From positions 1 to 32,486 of the forward strand of contig MELC01000020.1 of the NCBI GenBank assembly GCA_001767455.1: a stretch of 32,486 nucleotides of DNA. The letters are read 5' to 3'. This DNA is from Acidobacteria bacterium RIFCSPLOWO2_12_FULL_66_21. GTDB lineage: Bacteria > Acidobacteriota > Vicinamibacteria > Vicinamibacterales > 2-12-FULL-66-21. The position numbers and the translations under genes are program-made. This document shows positions 26,114 to 32,486 of the stretch, piece by piece. The notes under the pieces were generated by a model. The model saw only the letters and a program-made list of their open reading frames with translations. It was not told the origin of the DNA and did not search any database. The stretch's first letter is position 1. Each line of letters begins with the position of its first letter.

Positions 26114-26902
26114 TCACGGCCGCCGATGTTCACAACGGTACAGCCTGGACCCGGCTCGACCGCTTATCGTGCGGCTATGCATTGCGACTACTGCGCCCAA
26201 CAGGCTACCGCGCGAATTCCCAACCTGGCCGGCCAGGTATGTCTCACCCATGCCATCGCGTTCTGGACAGGGCTCCTGGCGTGCGCGAGAGACCAGCGAC
26301 GTGCACAAGGGAACAGCGAGCATCGGTTCCGATCGGCTGGGAGAACCAAGGGAGCTCAGTCGCGCACGACGACGGTCAGGATGGAATGACGGCGCCGACT
26401 GGACGAGCCTCACAGGCATGTTCTCGCGCGGGTCGAAGGGATCCGCGATCCCGAACGCGCGGGCGACCTCAGGCATCAGCTGCATCAATCCCATCGCGCC
26501 CGCGCGGGAGATCGCCGCGGGATCGAAGGCGGACTCCGCCTGCATGACGGACCGAATCAGCGTGGGGCTGACACCGTAGACCACGGCCGCTTCGTGAATC
26601 AACCCATCGTACGCCTGCGAGAGCGGGGTCGCGATGGCCGTGTCGATCGACGGGGCCACGGGCAACTCGGGCGCGCGTAGTGCGTGGCTGAACGTCAGCG
26701 GACTGTGCCTGAGTTGATGCGGGACCGACAAGAGCATGGCGGTGAAGAGGAGGCTGCGGAAGTTCACGCGCCGGCGCGCGCGTTTGCGTCTGTCGCGAGT
26801 GCCGCGTGTGGCCGCGCGGCGCTCCCCGCGGCGGCGCTCCTGATCGCGCCGAAGGCCGAGTCCGCGACCGCTGATCGCCGGGACTCCATGGTCGTCAGTC
26901 AT
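26114..26902 (-). pseudogene. Truncated lytic transglycosylase (SLT domain)
   Basis: From the ATG at 26902 the minus strand encodes an Arg-rich cytoplasmic tail, one membrane helix (FRSLLFTAMLLSVP) and the first half of a soluble-lytic-transglycosylase domain: SVMQAESAFDPAAISRAGA, then GLMQLMP, including the expected catalytic glutamate of QAES. Homology breaks off after FGIADPFDPREN at about 26420, where family members normally continue for another 50-80 residues; the rest of the frame to 26114 is antisense to a small plus-strand gene. The domain therefore lacks its C-terminal half and is probably inactive. The frame is also continuous with the EAL remnant upstream, with no stop between. Intact relatives cleave peptidoglycan glycan strands in the periplasm. 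Confidence 0.7.
26177..26389 (+). CDS. Small Cys/His-rich (zinc-finger-like) protein
   Basis: A 70-residue frame from the ATG at 26177. Its first 38 residues look genuinely coding: MHCDYCAQQATARIP, then GQVCLTHAIAFWTGLL, giving a CxxC plus CxxH set that could bind one zinc (Cys3, Cys6, Cys20, His23). The residues after CARDQ are low-quality and lie next to the point where the opposite-strand transglycosylase loses its sense, so the gene's 3' end may have been replaced in the same rearrangement. An ATG 17 codons upstream (26126) is in frame but less likely. Function unknown. Confidence 0.45.
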   Translation: MHCDYCAQQATARIPNLAGQVCLTHAIAFWTGLLACARDQRRAQGNSEHRFRSAGRTKGAQSRTTTVRME

Positions 26903-27439
26903 CACGTTCAGCGCATCAGCGGCTCGCCCGGTGTCGCCGATGACGGGCGGACACGTCTCGCCAGACCTGGTGTCCAGCAGCTTCACGAACTCGTCGGCAG
27001 CCAACGGCCGGCTGAAGAAGTAGCCCTGTCCCTCCCCGCACCGCTGGGCTTGAAGAAACGCGAGCTGCTCCCCCGTTTCCACGCCTTCCGCGATGACGCG
27101 ATGCCCGAGGCTCTTGCCCATGCTGATGACGGCGCAGACGATGGAGGTGCCCGCTGGATCGGCGCTGATCTCGTGGACGAACGCCTGATCGACCTTCAGC
27201 ACGTTGATCGGAAACTGCCGCAGATAGCTCAGGTTCGAGTACCCGGTTCCGAAATCGTCGATCGCCACCTGGACGCCCAGGTCCTTCAAGGTCTGGAGCG
27301 CGAGCGCGGTGGATTCGCCATGCTGGATGAGGGAACTTTCCGTCAGCTCGAGCTCGAGATAGCGGGCCTCCAGCCCTCTGTCGCTCAGGACCGCGCGCAG
27401 GTTGTCCAGGAAGCGCGGATCCCGGAACTCGACGGCCGA
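26903..27439 (-). pseudogene. C-terminal half of an EAL (c-di-GMP phosphodiesterase) domain
   Basis: About 179 codons encode the second half of an EAL domain: SAVEFRDPRFLDNL at the start, then LELTESSLI, VAIDDFGTGYSNLSYLRQFP, KVDQAFVHEI, VIAEGVETGEQLAF and QGYFFSRPLAADEF. These match the metal-binding DDFGTGYSSL and EGVET blocks, but the N-terminal part with the EAL signature itself is missing, so it cannot be a working phosphodiesterase. It begins at 27439, exactly where the PAS-containing frame upstream loses sense, and in a different frame. It therefore represents the 3' part of the same original gene after an internal deletion. It runs in frame, without a stop, into the truncated transglycosylase. 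Confidence 0.8.
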
Positions 27440-28149
27440 CCCCGATCGTGAATGGGGGAGGCGGAGTCCTCGATCGCGGTTTCGGGGCCATCGCGCGGGA
27501 TGAGGAGGCAGTTCGGGGTCAGGCCGACGGTCGTGTCGAGCTCCATGGCCTGGGCGATCGGGTTCCGCGCGGTTTCGCGCGACGTGGCGTCGATGATCTG
27601 GAAGACCTCGGCGAGCGGCCGGCCCCGCGCCTCCTGACGCGGCCAGCCCGTCATGCGTTCGGCCACGGGATTGAGATAGGTCACGTTGCTCTGGATATCG
27701 GTGCTGAGTACGGCGTCGCCGATCGAGTTGAGCGTGACATCGGCGCGCTGCTGTTCGAAGTACAACTCCTCTTCCGCCGCTTGTCGCTCGACGATCCGCT
27801 TGAGGGCTCGCGGCAACGTGTAGCTGTCGAGGCGGTCCCGCCGGAGAAAGTCCTGCGCGCCGAGCTGGACGGCTTGCGTGGCGGCGTCTTCGTCGTCCGG
27901 CGAGCTGATGACGAGGATCGGGACGTGCGGGGCCGCCCGCCAGACCTGTTCGAAGGCCTCGATCCCCCGGCTGTCCGGCAGGCACAGATCGAGCAGGATC
28001 GCGTCGATCCCGTTCTCACGCAGCCGTTCGAGCCCATCGACCAGCCGCGGCGCGCATTCGACGATGAACGAGCCGTCCCGACCGTCGGCGAGCGCCTCCC
28101 GAATCTCCCGGCCATCCGAGGGATCGTGCCCGATCAGGAGAACGCGCAT
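27385..28149 (-). pseudogene. Receiver-PAS N-terminal part of a broken receiver-PAS-GGDEF-EAL protein
   Basis: From the ATG at 28149 (MRVLLIGHDPSD) the minus strand encodes a response-regulator receiver domain, with phospho-acceptor Asp54 in ILLDLCLPDS, VISSPDDED and GAQDFLRRDRL (Arg where the conserved Lys normally sits), then a linker helix and a PAS domain (NSIGDAVLSTDIQSNVTYLN to AIEDSASPIHDR). Homologues of this exact type continue into GGDEF and EAL domains. Here sense is lost after PIHDR at about 27445, the frame ends at 27385, and the second half of an EAL domain resumes at 27439 in another frame. A deletion of roughly one GGDEF plus half an EAL domain, with frameshift, explains this. 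The original protein would have tuned cyclic-di-GMP in response to a phosphorelay. Confidence 0.8.
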
Positions 28150-28320
28150 CGCTTGGATGGGCCTGAATCGCTCGAGTCCGGCGTCGCGCTGGTTGTCCAC
28201 CCGGCCAGTGTACCGAGCGCGCTGAGCCCGGCGCTGTCCGGTAGAGCACACCCGCCCGCCGCGCGCTACAGGTCCGTCCATCGCGGCGACGTTCCCCGCA
28301 AAGGGTGCGTTGTGACGGGC

Positions 28321-28348
28321 ATAGCACGGTATGTGTGCTATAGTGCTA
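28321..28348 (+). promoter_or_regulatory. Operator-like palindrome over the higBA promoter
   Basis: ATAGCAC (28321-28327) and GTGCTAT (28335-28341) form a perfect 7-bp inverted repeat with a 7-bp spacer, and a further half-site AGTGCTA follows at 28342-28348. A good -10 box, TATAGT (28339-28344), lies inside it; I do not see a clear -35. From that -10, transcription should begin near 28351, two bases before the toxin ATG at 28353, so the message may be leaderless or nearly so. Autorepression by the antitoxin or toxin-antitoxin complex at this site fits HigBA modules in general. Confidence 0.6.
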
Positions 28349-28352
28349 ATGG

Positions 28353-28643
28353 ATGATCCGGACGATCGCGGATGACGCGACCAGAGACGTCTGGAACGGG
28401 GTCAACAGCAAGGCCGCCCGCCGTGTTCCGCGCGCGATCTGGCCGGTCATTCGGAGGAAGCTGGATCAGCTCGACGCCGTCACCCAGCTCGACGACCTGC
28501 AGGTGCCGCCAGGGAATCGGCTGCATGCCTTGTCTGGCGACCTCGCGGGCTGCCATGCGATTCGCGTGAACGACCAGTACCGGTTTGTCTTCCGCTTCGA
28601 AGGAGACGACGCGTACGACGTGCGTTGCACGGACTATCACTGA
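28353..28643 (+). CDS. higB: HigB-type toxin (RelE/ParE superfamily mRNA interferase)
   Basis: A 96-residue toxin of the HigB/plasmid-maintenance killer family. Features are RRVPRAIWPVIRRKLDQLD, RLHALSGDLAGCHAIRVNDQ and the C-terminal block YRFVFRFEGDDAYDVRCTDYH, the family hallmark. Relatives are ribosome-dependent endoribonucleases that cut translated mRNA and are held inactive by HigA. The toxin gene precedes the antitoxin gene, the usual HigBA order. No Shine-Dalgarno sequence precedes the ATG, which lies immediately after the palindromic promoter, consistent with a leaderless transcript. The antitoxin gene follows after 9 bp. Confidence 0.9.
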   Translation: MIRTIADDATRDVWNGVNSKAARRVPRAIWPVIRRKLDQLDAVTQLDDLQVPPGNRLHALSGDLAGCHAIRVNDQYRFVFRFEGDDAYDVRCTDYH

Positions 28644-28652
28644 GGGATATCG

Positions 28653-28952
28653 ATGTTGCCGACCAACCGACCGCCGACGCACCCTGGAGAGATGTTGCTC
28701 GAGGAGTTTCTCGAGCCGCTCGGCGTGTCCCAGGTCGAAGCGGCGCGTCGAATGCACATCCCGTTTCAGCGTCTCAATGCCATCGTCAGGGGACGTCGCG
28801 GCGTGAGCGCCGACACGGCGATCCTGTTCGAGGCGCTCACGCGCTGGGACGCGCAGATCTGGCTGACGCTCCAGGCGAAGTGGGATCTGTGGCACGCCCT
28901 GCGAGCCAGGGGCCAGCGGCCCAGAGTGAAGGCCCTGCCGAAGATCGCCTGA
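28653..28952 (+). CDS. higA: HigA-type antitoxin (XRE-family HTH)
   Basis: A 99-residue HigA antitoxin. It shows the standard opening HPGEMLLEEFLEPLGVSQVE, the recognition-helix area IPFQRLNAIVRGRRGVSADT, and the family tail QIWLTLQAKWDLWHA. HigA neutralises HigB by direct binding and represses the operon through its helix-turn-helix; the palindrome upstream of higB is the likely target. The ATG at 28653 has GAGGGA 5 bp upstream, overlapping the higB stop. A C-terminal extension of about 15 basic residues goes beyond the usual family length. Confidence 0.92.
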   Translation: MLPTNRPPTHPGEMLLEEFLEPLGVSQVEAARRMHIPFQRLNAIVRGRRGVSADTAILFEALTRWDAQIWLTLQAKWDLWHALRARGQRPRVKALPKIA

Positions 28953-28956
28953 AACC

Positions 28957-29001
28957 CTGGCGCGGCGGATGAAGTCTTGCGCAAGTTGGCGCGCGCCAGG
29001 T
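28957..29001. other. Long hairpin with nested palindrome downstream of higA
   Basis: CCTGGCGCG (28957-28965) is perfectly complementary to CGCGCCAGG (28993-29001). The 27-base interval itself contains the perfect 10-bp palindrome CTTGCGCAAG (28977-28986). It begins 4 bases after the higA stop. No T-tract follows, so intrinsic termination is uncertain; it may stabilise the mRNA or be a protein or recombination site. Confidence 0.5.
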
Positions 29002-29204
29002 TCGATTAGCCCCTGAGACCGCCGGCCGGCGGCGCTTGCGCTCGGGCGACGGGAAGAATTACTCTCCTGTCACACATCGCGCCATGGTGGGGACCAACGA
29101 GGCGGTCGAGGAACGGAGCAGTCGCGGCGATCCAGGACGCCATCGATACACAGGCGACTCCGATTGCCAGCGCCACCACCAGCCACGCGTGTGCGGCGAC
29201 GGCC

Positions 29205-30332
29205 GTGACGACTGAAAGAACGCTGGCGGGATTCGTGTCCGCTGCGCGCTGGACGATCGCCGCCGGGGTCGCGGCGCTGCCGCTGGCCTGCTGGCCGGCG
29301 GCGTCGCGACCGTTTTCGACGCCCAAGCTGTGGGCGATTGCCGCCCTCGATCTCGCGATCGGGGCGCTGTACCTGGCGGCACCAAGAAAGGCGCTCGCGT
29401 TGCCGTCCTGGACGTGGCTCGCCTGGATCGCGGCGGTATCCCTTTCCGCGGTGACGGCGCCGCTTCTCTCCCCGGCCGCATTCCTGCTCGTCGTGCTTCC
29501 GCTGCCGCTCGTCGTCGCGGGCGTCGATGCGCCGCGCGCGCTGTGCGCGGGCTCGGTCGTGGAGTCGGTGATCGTCGTGTTGCAGAGGTCCGGGCACGAC
29601 CCGTTCGGGTGGATCGGCTGGATGCCGGAGGCATTCGGCAGCCCGCGCATGCGGATGTACGGGACGCTCGGCAATCCGGACTTCGTCGCGGCGTGGCTGT
29701 CGTCGACGCTTCCGCTGTGCGCTCTGGCGCCGCGCCGCGCCGTTCGCGCGGGCATCGCCGTCCTTCAGGTCGCAGCCATCCTGTGCACCGGATCGCGCGT
29801 GCTGCTCGTGGCGCTGCCGGCGGCCCTCGTCGCCTTCGCGCTCGCGCGGAAGCGATTCGAGCGATGGTGGCTGCTGGCCGTGCCGCTGCTGTGTGCCGTG
29901 GTATGGCTCTCGCCGGGCCGCTCGCTCGCCGCTACCGTCACAGGCCGGCTGCACTTCGCCGCGGTGACCGTCGCACACCTGCCCGAGGTGCCCGTCACCG
30001 GCTTCGGCCCGGGCGCGTTCGAGTCGAAGTTCGCCGCGTGGCAGCAGGCGTGGCTGCGCGACCATCCGATCGATCGCCGCTTCGAGGGGCCCGTCGATCA
30101 CGCGCACAACGACTACCTCGAGTTCCTCGTCGAATACGGTCCGCTCGGGCTGGGCGCCTTTCTCGCTCTCTGCGGATCGTCGTTGTGGCGCCTGTCGCGG
30201 CGCCCGTTCCCTGGCGAGGTGGCCGCGGCGCTCGGCGCCCTGCTCGCGGTCGCTCTCGTGGACTTCCCGTTCCACCGTCCGGCGGAGTGGACCCTGTTCA
30301 CGATTCTGGCCAGTACCAACAAGGAGACGTAA
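29205..30332 (+). CDS. O-antigen ligase-like polytopic membrane protein
   Basis: A 375-residue protein with about ten hydrophobic helices (for example LWAIAALDLAIGALYLAA, WLLAVPLLCAVVWL). It ends in the O-antigen ligase/WaaL/polymerase signature: GFGPGAFES followed by the periplasmic loop DHAHNDYLEFLVEYGPLGL around residues 297-316. Family members join lipid-linked glycans to lipid A-core, polymerise glycans or glycosylate proteins on the outer face of the inner membrane. The GTG at 29205 is the first usable start I find in this frame; there is no strong Shine-Dalgarno sequence and the frame is open for some codons upstream, so the start is uncertain. At 375 residues it is at the short end for the family and lacks the C-terminal TPR region of some homologues. 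It is followed after 3 bp by a secreted-protein gene. Confidence 0.75.
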   Translation: MTTERTLAGFVSAARWTIAAGVAALPLACWPAASRPFSTPKLWAIAALDLAIGALYLAAPRKALALPSWTWLAWIAAVSLSAVTAPLLSPAAFLLVVLPLPLVVAGVDAPRALCAGSVVESVIVVLQRSGHDPFGWIGWMPEAFGSPRMRMYGTLGNPDFVAAWLSSTLPLCALAPRRAVRAGIAVLQVAAILCTGSRVLLVALPAALVAFALARKRFERWWLLAVPLLCAVVWLSPGRSLAATVTGRLHFAAVTVAHLPEVPVTGFGPGAFESKFAAWQQAWLRDHPIDRRFEGPVDHAHNDYLEFLVEYGPLGLGAFLALCGSSLWRLSRRPFPGEVAAALGALLAVALVDFPFHRPAEWTLFTILASTNKET

Positions 30333-30335
30333 GCC

Positions 30336-31310
30336 ATGACGATGCGGAGCAAGCGTGCCGTGACGGTGTCGATCCTGATCCTGCTCGCGTTAGCGGCGGC
30401 ACGCGCCGCGACGCAGCGATACCAGCAGCGCGAGGAGGAATTCCGCAAGCAGGGCCAGGCCGAGCGTGAAAAATCTGGACTCTCGGCCACGGCGCTGAAG
30501 GAGAAGTACCCGACGCCGGAGATGCGTCTGGTCTCCGCCGCGTCGGTCCTGCCCGGGGCGACCGGGGAGGTCGCCGTCACGGGCACATTCGCGGCCGGGG
30601 CGAAGTTCTTCGTCGAGAACGACAACTTCGAGGTCGTGAAGGAGAGTGCCACCGGGAGCCAGTATCGCGCCACGGTGCGGGCGGCATCCGGCATCGGGCC
30701 TGAAACCGCGGCGCTGGTGGTGATGAACCCGGTGACGGCGCAGACCGCGCGGGTCGCTAACGCGGTGAGGGCCGGCGGCCGATTCGAATGGACCATGACG
30801 GCCGCGAACGGCTGGACGGTGATCGCGCGATCGCACGCGACGAACGCAGGCGGCGCGGCCGCGATGGCCAATCAGTACGACGTGTCGTTCTTCCGTCAGG
30901 GCCAGAGCGCCCCGTTCGAGACGATCGCCGGCACCCTGGGCTTCCTGCCCGCGAACCAGCGGAACTACCGTTTCGACCTGTCGGTAGCCGCCGCCGAGCC
31001 GCCCGGCATGGAGCCCTACCGGGCGCTGATGCAGCAGATGCTCGATCCGAAGTTGAGCAACGCCGAGCGCGAGAAGCTCGCGGCGAAGCTCAAGGAAGCC
31101 ACGAAGGAGATGACGGCCGCGCTGATGAAGATGTCCGACCCGGCCTACGTGAAGCAGCAGGCGGAGGAGCATCAGCGCAGAGAGCAGGAGTTCGGCTGCC
31201 GGGCGCTCGAGTTGACGGCGGAGAATGGGAAGTTGACCGGCGAGATGTCCTGCTCCGACAAGGTGGGGCGACGCGTGCCTCTCTCCGGGACATTCGCGTC
31301 CGTGCGGTGA
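30336..31310 (+). CDS. Secreted protein of unknown function, co-transcribed with the ligase-like gene
   Basis: A 324-residue exported protein. Residues 1-25 form a signal peptide (basic MTMRSKR, then VSILILLALAAARA). A Gln/Glu/Arg-rich helix follows, then two beta-rich segments (LPGATGEVAVTGTFAAGAKF and FEWTMTAANGWTVIARS to NQYDVSFFRQGQ). A highly charged helix, KLSNAEREKLAAKLKEATKE, comes next, and the last 40 residues contain a Cys pair (EFGCRALELT and GEMSCSDKVG) that could form a disulphide. No known domain is recognised. AAGGAG lies 10 bp before the ATG, spanning the end of the ligase-like gene, so both genes should be translated from one mRNA. The product probably works in the periplasm or at the cell surface. 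Confidence 0.75.
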   Translation: MTMRSKRAVTVSILILLALAAARAATQRYQQREEEFRKQGQAEREKSGLSATALKEKYPTPEMRLVSAASVLPGATGEVAVTGTFAAGAKFFVENDNFEVVKESATGSQYRATVRAASGIGPETAALVVMNPVTAQTARVANAVRAGGRFEWTMTAANGWTVIARSHATNAGGAAAMANQYDVSFFRQGQSAPFETIAGTLGFLPANQRNYRFDLSVAAAEPPGMEPYRALMQQMLDPKLSNAEREKLAAKLKEATKEMTAALMKMSDPAYVKQQAEEHQRREQEFGCRALELTAENGKLTGEMSCSDKVGRRVPLSGTFASVR

Positions 31311-31353
31311 TCCGTCGCCTCGCCGCCAATCGGGTGAGTTCTGGGCGAGTTCC

Positions 31354-31593
31354 TCACCGCCTGCCCACCTCGATTCCGACCCACGCGTGCCGGCCGTAGC
31401 CGTCGAGGCCCGAACCGTGGACGCGATAGGCTTCGTCGAGGAGGTTTCCTGCGCCGCCGACGACCTTCACGGCCGGCGCAATGCTCCACGATGCCCGCCG
31501 ATCCAGCACGGTCCACCCCGGCGTAACCGGCGGGTCGATCCGGTGATCGTCCCTGTCGCCCGGCGTGAGCCGGTCCTGCGGGAGACCGAGCCG
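31354..31593 (-). pseudogene. 3' relic of a TonB-dependent receptor
   Basis: On the minus strand about 79 codons match the C-terminus of TonB-dependent outer-membrane receptors: PGWTVLDRRASWSIA, then VKVVGGAGNLLDEAYRVHG (the conserved NLLD-x2-YR-x-HG strand), then GLDGYGRHAWVGIEVGRR and a TGA at 31356-31354. The normal family end (GR-x-x-WVG-strand-stop) is intact, but a stop codon precedes the first codon at 31593 and no barrel-encoding sequence continues upstream in any frame; a plus-strand gene begins at 31649. More than 90 percent of the receptor gene is therefore missing. Confidence 0.75.
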
Positions 31594-31648
31594 TTATGGA
31601 AACAAAAGAGTATGATCCGGCCGGCTTCAGCCCCGACAAGGAGGACCC

Positions 31649-32044
31649 ATGTTCAAACTGCCCGTCATCGCACTTCTGGCCGCCGCGTTCGTCGTGGCGA
31701 CGCTTCCCATCGCCGCACAACCGAAGACAGGGACGCAGTTCTACAACGAATACCGGGCGGCATACGCCAAGGCGAAGGGGTTCAACGACATGATGCCGTG
31801 GATGTCCAAGGCACAGAATGACAAGCTGGCGTCGATCCCACCCACGCAGCAGAAGGCGCTGTGGGATATCAACAAGCAGATGGACGTGAAAGACGTCAAG
31901 GTGGTGAAGGAGACAGCGACCGCCGACGGCGCAACCCTGGAGGTCACGGGGACGGGCCCGGACAACACGAAGTTCAAGGGGACCGTGAAGCTGGTCAAGG
32001 AAGGCGGCGCCTGGAAGTGGGACGGCGAGGACGTTGTGATGTGA
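31649..32044 (+). CDS. Small exported protein of unknown function
   Basis: A 131-residue protein with a signal peptide (MFKLPVIALLAAAFVVATLP, cleavage likely after AAQ at residue 24). The mature part starts with a helix-forming segment (FYNEYRAAYAKAKGFNDMMP, MSKAQNDKLASIPPTQQKAL) and ends in beta-strands (DVKVVKETATADGATLEVTG, FKGTVKLVKEGGAWKWDGED). This is the architecture of small periplasmic proteins with a lipocalin- or NTF2-like C-terminal sheet, but I recognise no named family. The start is secure: AAGGAGG lies 6 bp upstream of the ATG. It probably has its own promoter between the TonB relic and its start. Confidence 0.8.
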   Translation: MFKLPVIALLAAAFVVATLPIAAQPKTGTQFYNEYRAAYAKAKGFNDMMPWMSKAQNDKLASIPPTQQKALWDINKQMDVKDVKVVKETATADGATLEVTGTGPDNTKFKGTVKLVKEGGAWKWDGEDVVM

Positions 32045-32486
32045 CCGGGTCTCTCGCTGCACGAGGAGCCAGGAAGCTGGGGAACCCGAGCCACGAGTTC
32101 GGGTACACGAGAGGATCGAAACCCGATCCCTCACGTCAGCGTACACGGCGAGATTGAACTCGTTGGCGACCTGCGATCGTCGGTCCTCGCGCCTCGGCAT
32201 GGACGTCGATGTCAACTCCGAACACGAGCATCTTCGACGGTGCTACTTCACGGGCTCGAATCCCGACGAGTAAACCTTCCGAAAAAAGCTGCGCACAGCA
32301 TCGCCACTCGCCTCCCCCACTGTTGTAGCCGAGTCTGCGCCCTGTTTTTGCATCATCGCCCCTTCGTTTCCTCCACCTGGTGGCCGTTGGCCAGCCTTCA
32401 CCACCGCGCCGACCCTCTTTATCGCATACCTGTTGGTGACAAGTTTTCCGGTGTTCTTAACCATACCCCCGCCGGGTTCAACGATG
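32045..32486. other. Mostly gene-free right end
   Basis: No convincing gene on the plus strand. ACCCGA/TCGGGT (32084-32089 with 32099-32104) and GGATCG/CGATCC (32113-32118 with 32124-32129) form two short hairpins after the small exported protein gene. Neither is followed by a T-run, so termination is only a possibility. The remaining bases hold one doubtful minus-strand ORF (separate entry). Confidence 0.5.
32243..32464 (-). CDS. Doubtful small ORF, unknown product
   Basis: A 73-codon minus-strand frame (MVKNTGKLVTNRYAIKRVG to FRKVYSSGFEPVK) with a purine-rich GGCGGGGG just upstream of the ATG. Its base composition is less GC-rich than the rest of the window and it uses AAG, AAA and ACA codons more freely, which could mean foreign origin or that it is not a gene. 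It has no recognisable motif, signal peptide or membrane helix. Because it lies at the window edge its context is unknown. Confidence 0.3.
   Translation of the reverse strand: MVKNTGKLVTNRYAIKRVGAVVKAGQRPPGGGNEGAMMQKQGADSATTVGEASGDAVRSFFRKVYSSGFEPVK

Noticed and set aside
29006-29220. Minus-strand frame with a hydrophobic helix (AAHAWLVVALAIGVACVS)
   Set aside because: No start codon with a ribosome-binding site, no homology that I recognise, and it lies in a long Arg/Ala-rich shadow frame; chance hydrophobicity is likely.
31333-31358. GGTGAG/CTCACC inverted repeat after the secreted-protein gene
   Set aside because: Six-bp arms with a 14-base loop and no T-run; it also overlaps the coding end of the TonB receptor relic, so it is not convincing as a terminator.
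32248-32275. CGGGCTCGAATCCCG, resembling a tRNA T-arm
   Set aside because: The loop has CTC instead of TTC, no anticodon or acceptor stem fits around it, and it reads as codons of the small minus-strand ORF.

Overview
This is a GC-rich bacterial chromosome segment. Paired secreted carboxypeptidase-regulatory-like proteins, relics of a TonB-dependent receptor, of a LuxR-type regulator and of a PAS/EAL signalling protein, and the small Cys-rich proteins together suggest an Acidobacteriota genome, most likely of the Vicinamibacteria type. That assignment is inference from gene style; there is no rRNA gene to confirm it, and I see no tRNA gene, CRISPR array or intact transposase.

Layout. (1) 61-4279: a solitary HNH nuclease, then two tandem minus-strand genes for secreted multi-domain beta-sandwich proteins. 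(2) 4365-7827: a compact plus-strand catabolic operon of APC-type permease, two-subunit thiamine-pyrophosphate decarboxylase and cyclase-family (isatin hydrolase/kynurenine formamidase type) hydrolase. A 98/99-bp tandem repeat sits between the two decarboxylase subunit genes. (3) 7828-8452: non-coding, with the decayed 3' end of a LuxR-type regulator gene. (4) 8453-24931: the most striking part, a 16.5-kb run of five head-to-tail genes that overlap or abut at every junction: a phospholipase-D-like protein, a DUF6603-type protein (1172 aa), an uncharacterised 1043-aa protein, a 2020-aa giant with an N-terminal coiled coil and an embedded FG-GAP-like segment, and an uncharacterised 569-aa protein. 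None has a signal peptide or obvious membrane anchor. I believe this is one multi-protein system with no assigned function. (5) 25174-28149: small Cys-rich and membrane proteins beside the wreckage of a receiver-PAS-GGDEF-EAL gene and a truncated lytic transglycosylase. (6) 28321-28952: an intact HigBA-type toxin-antitoxin module with a palindrome over its promoter. (7) 29205-32044: an O-antigen-ligase-like membrane protein, a secreted protein in the same operon, a TonB-receptor 3' relic and a small exported protein. (8) 32045-32486: nearly empty, with one doubtful small ORF.

The genes fall into independent modules. Real functional cooperation is visible inside the decarboxylase operon, inside the five-gene cluster and in the HigBA pair. 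Several gene relics (LuxR, EAL, transglycosylase, TonB receptor) show that deletion and rearrangement have been frequent around these modules.
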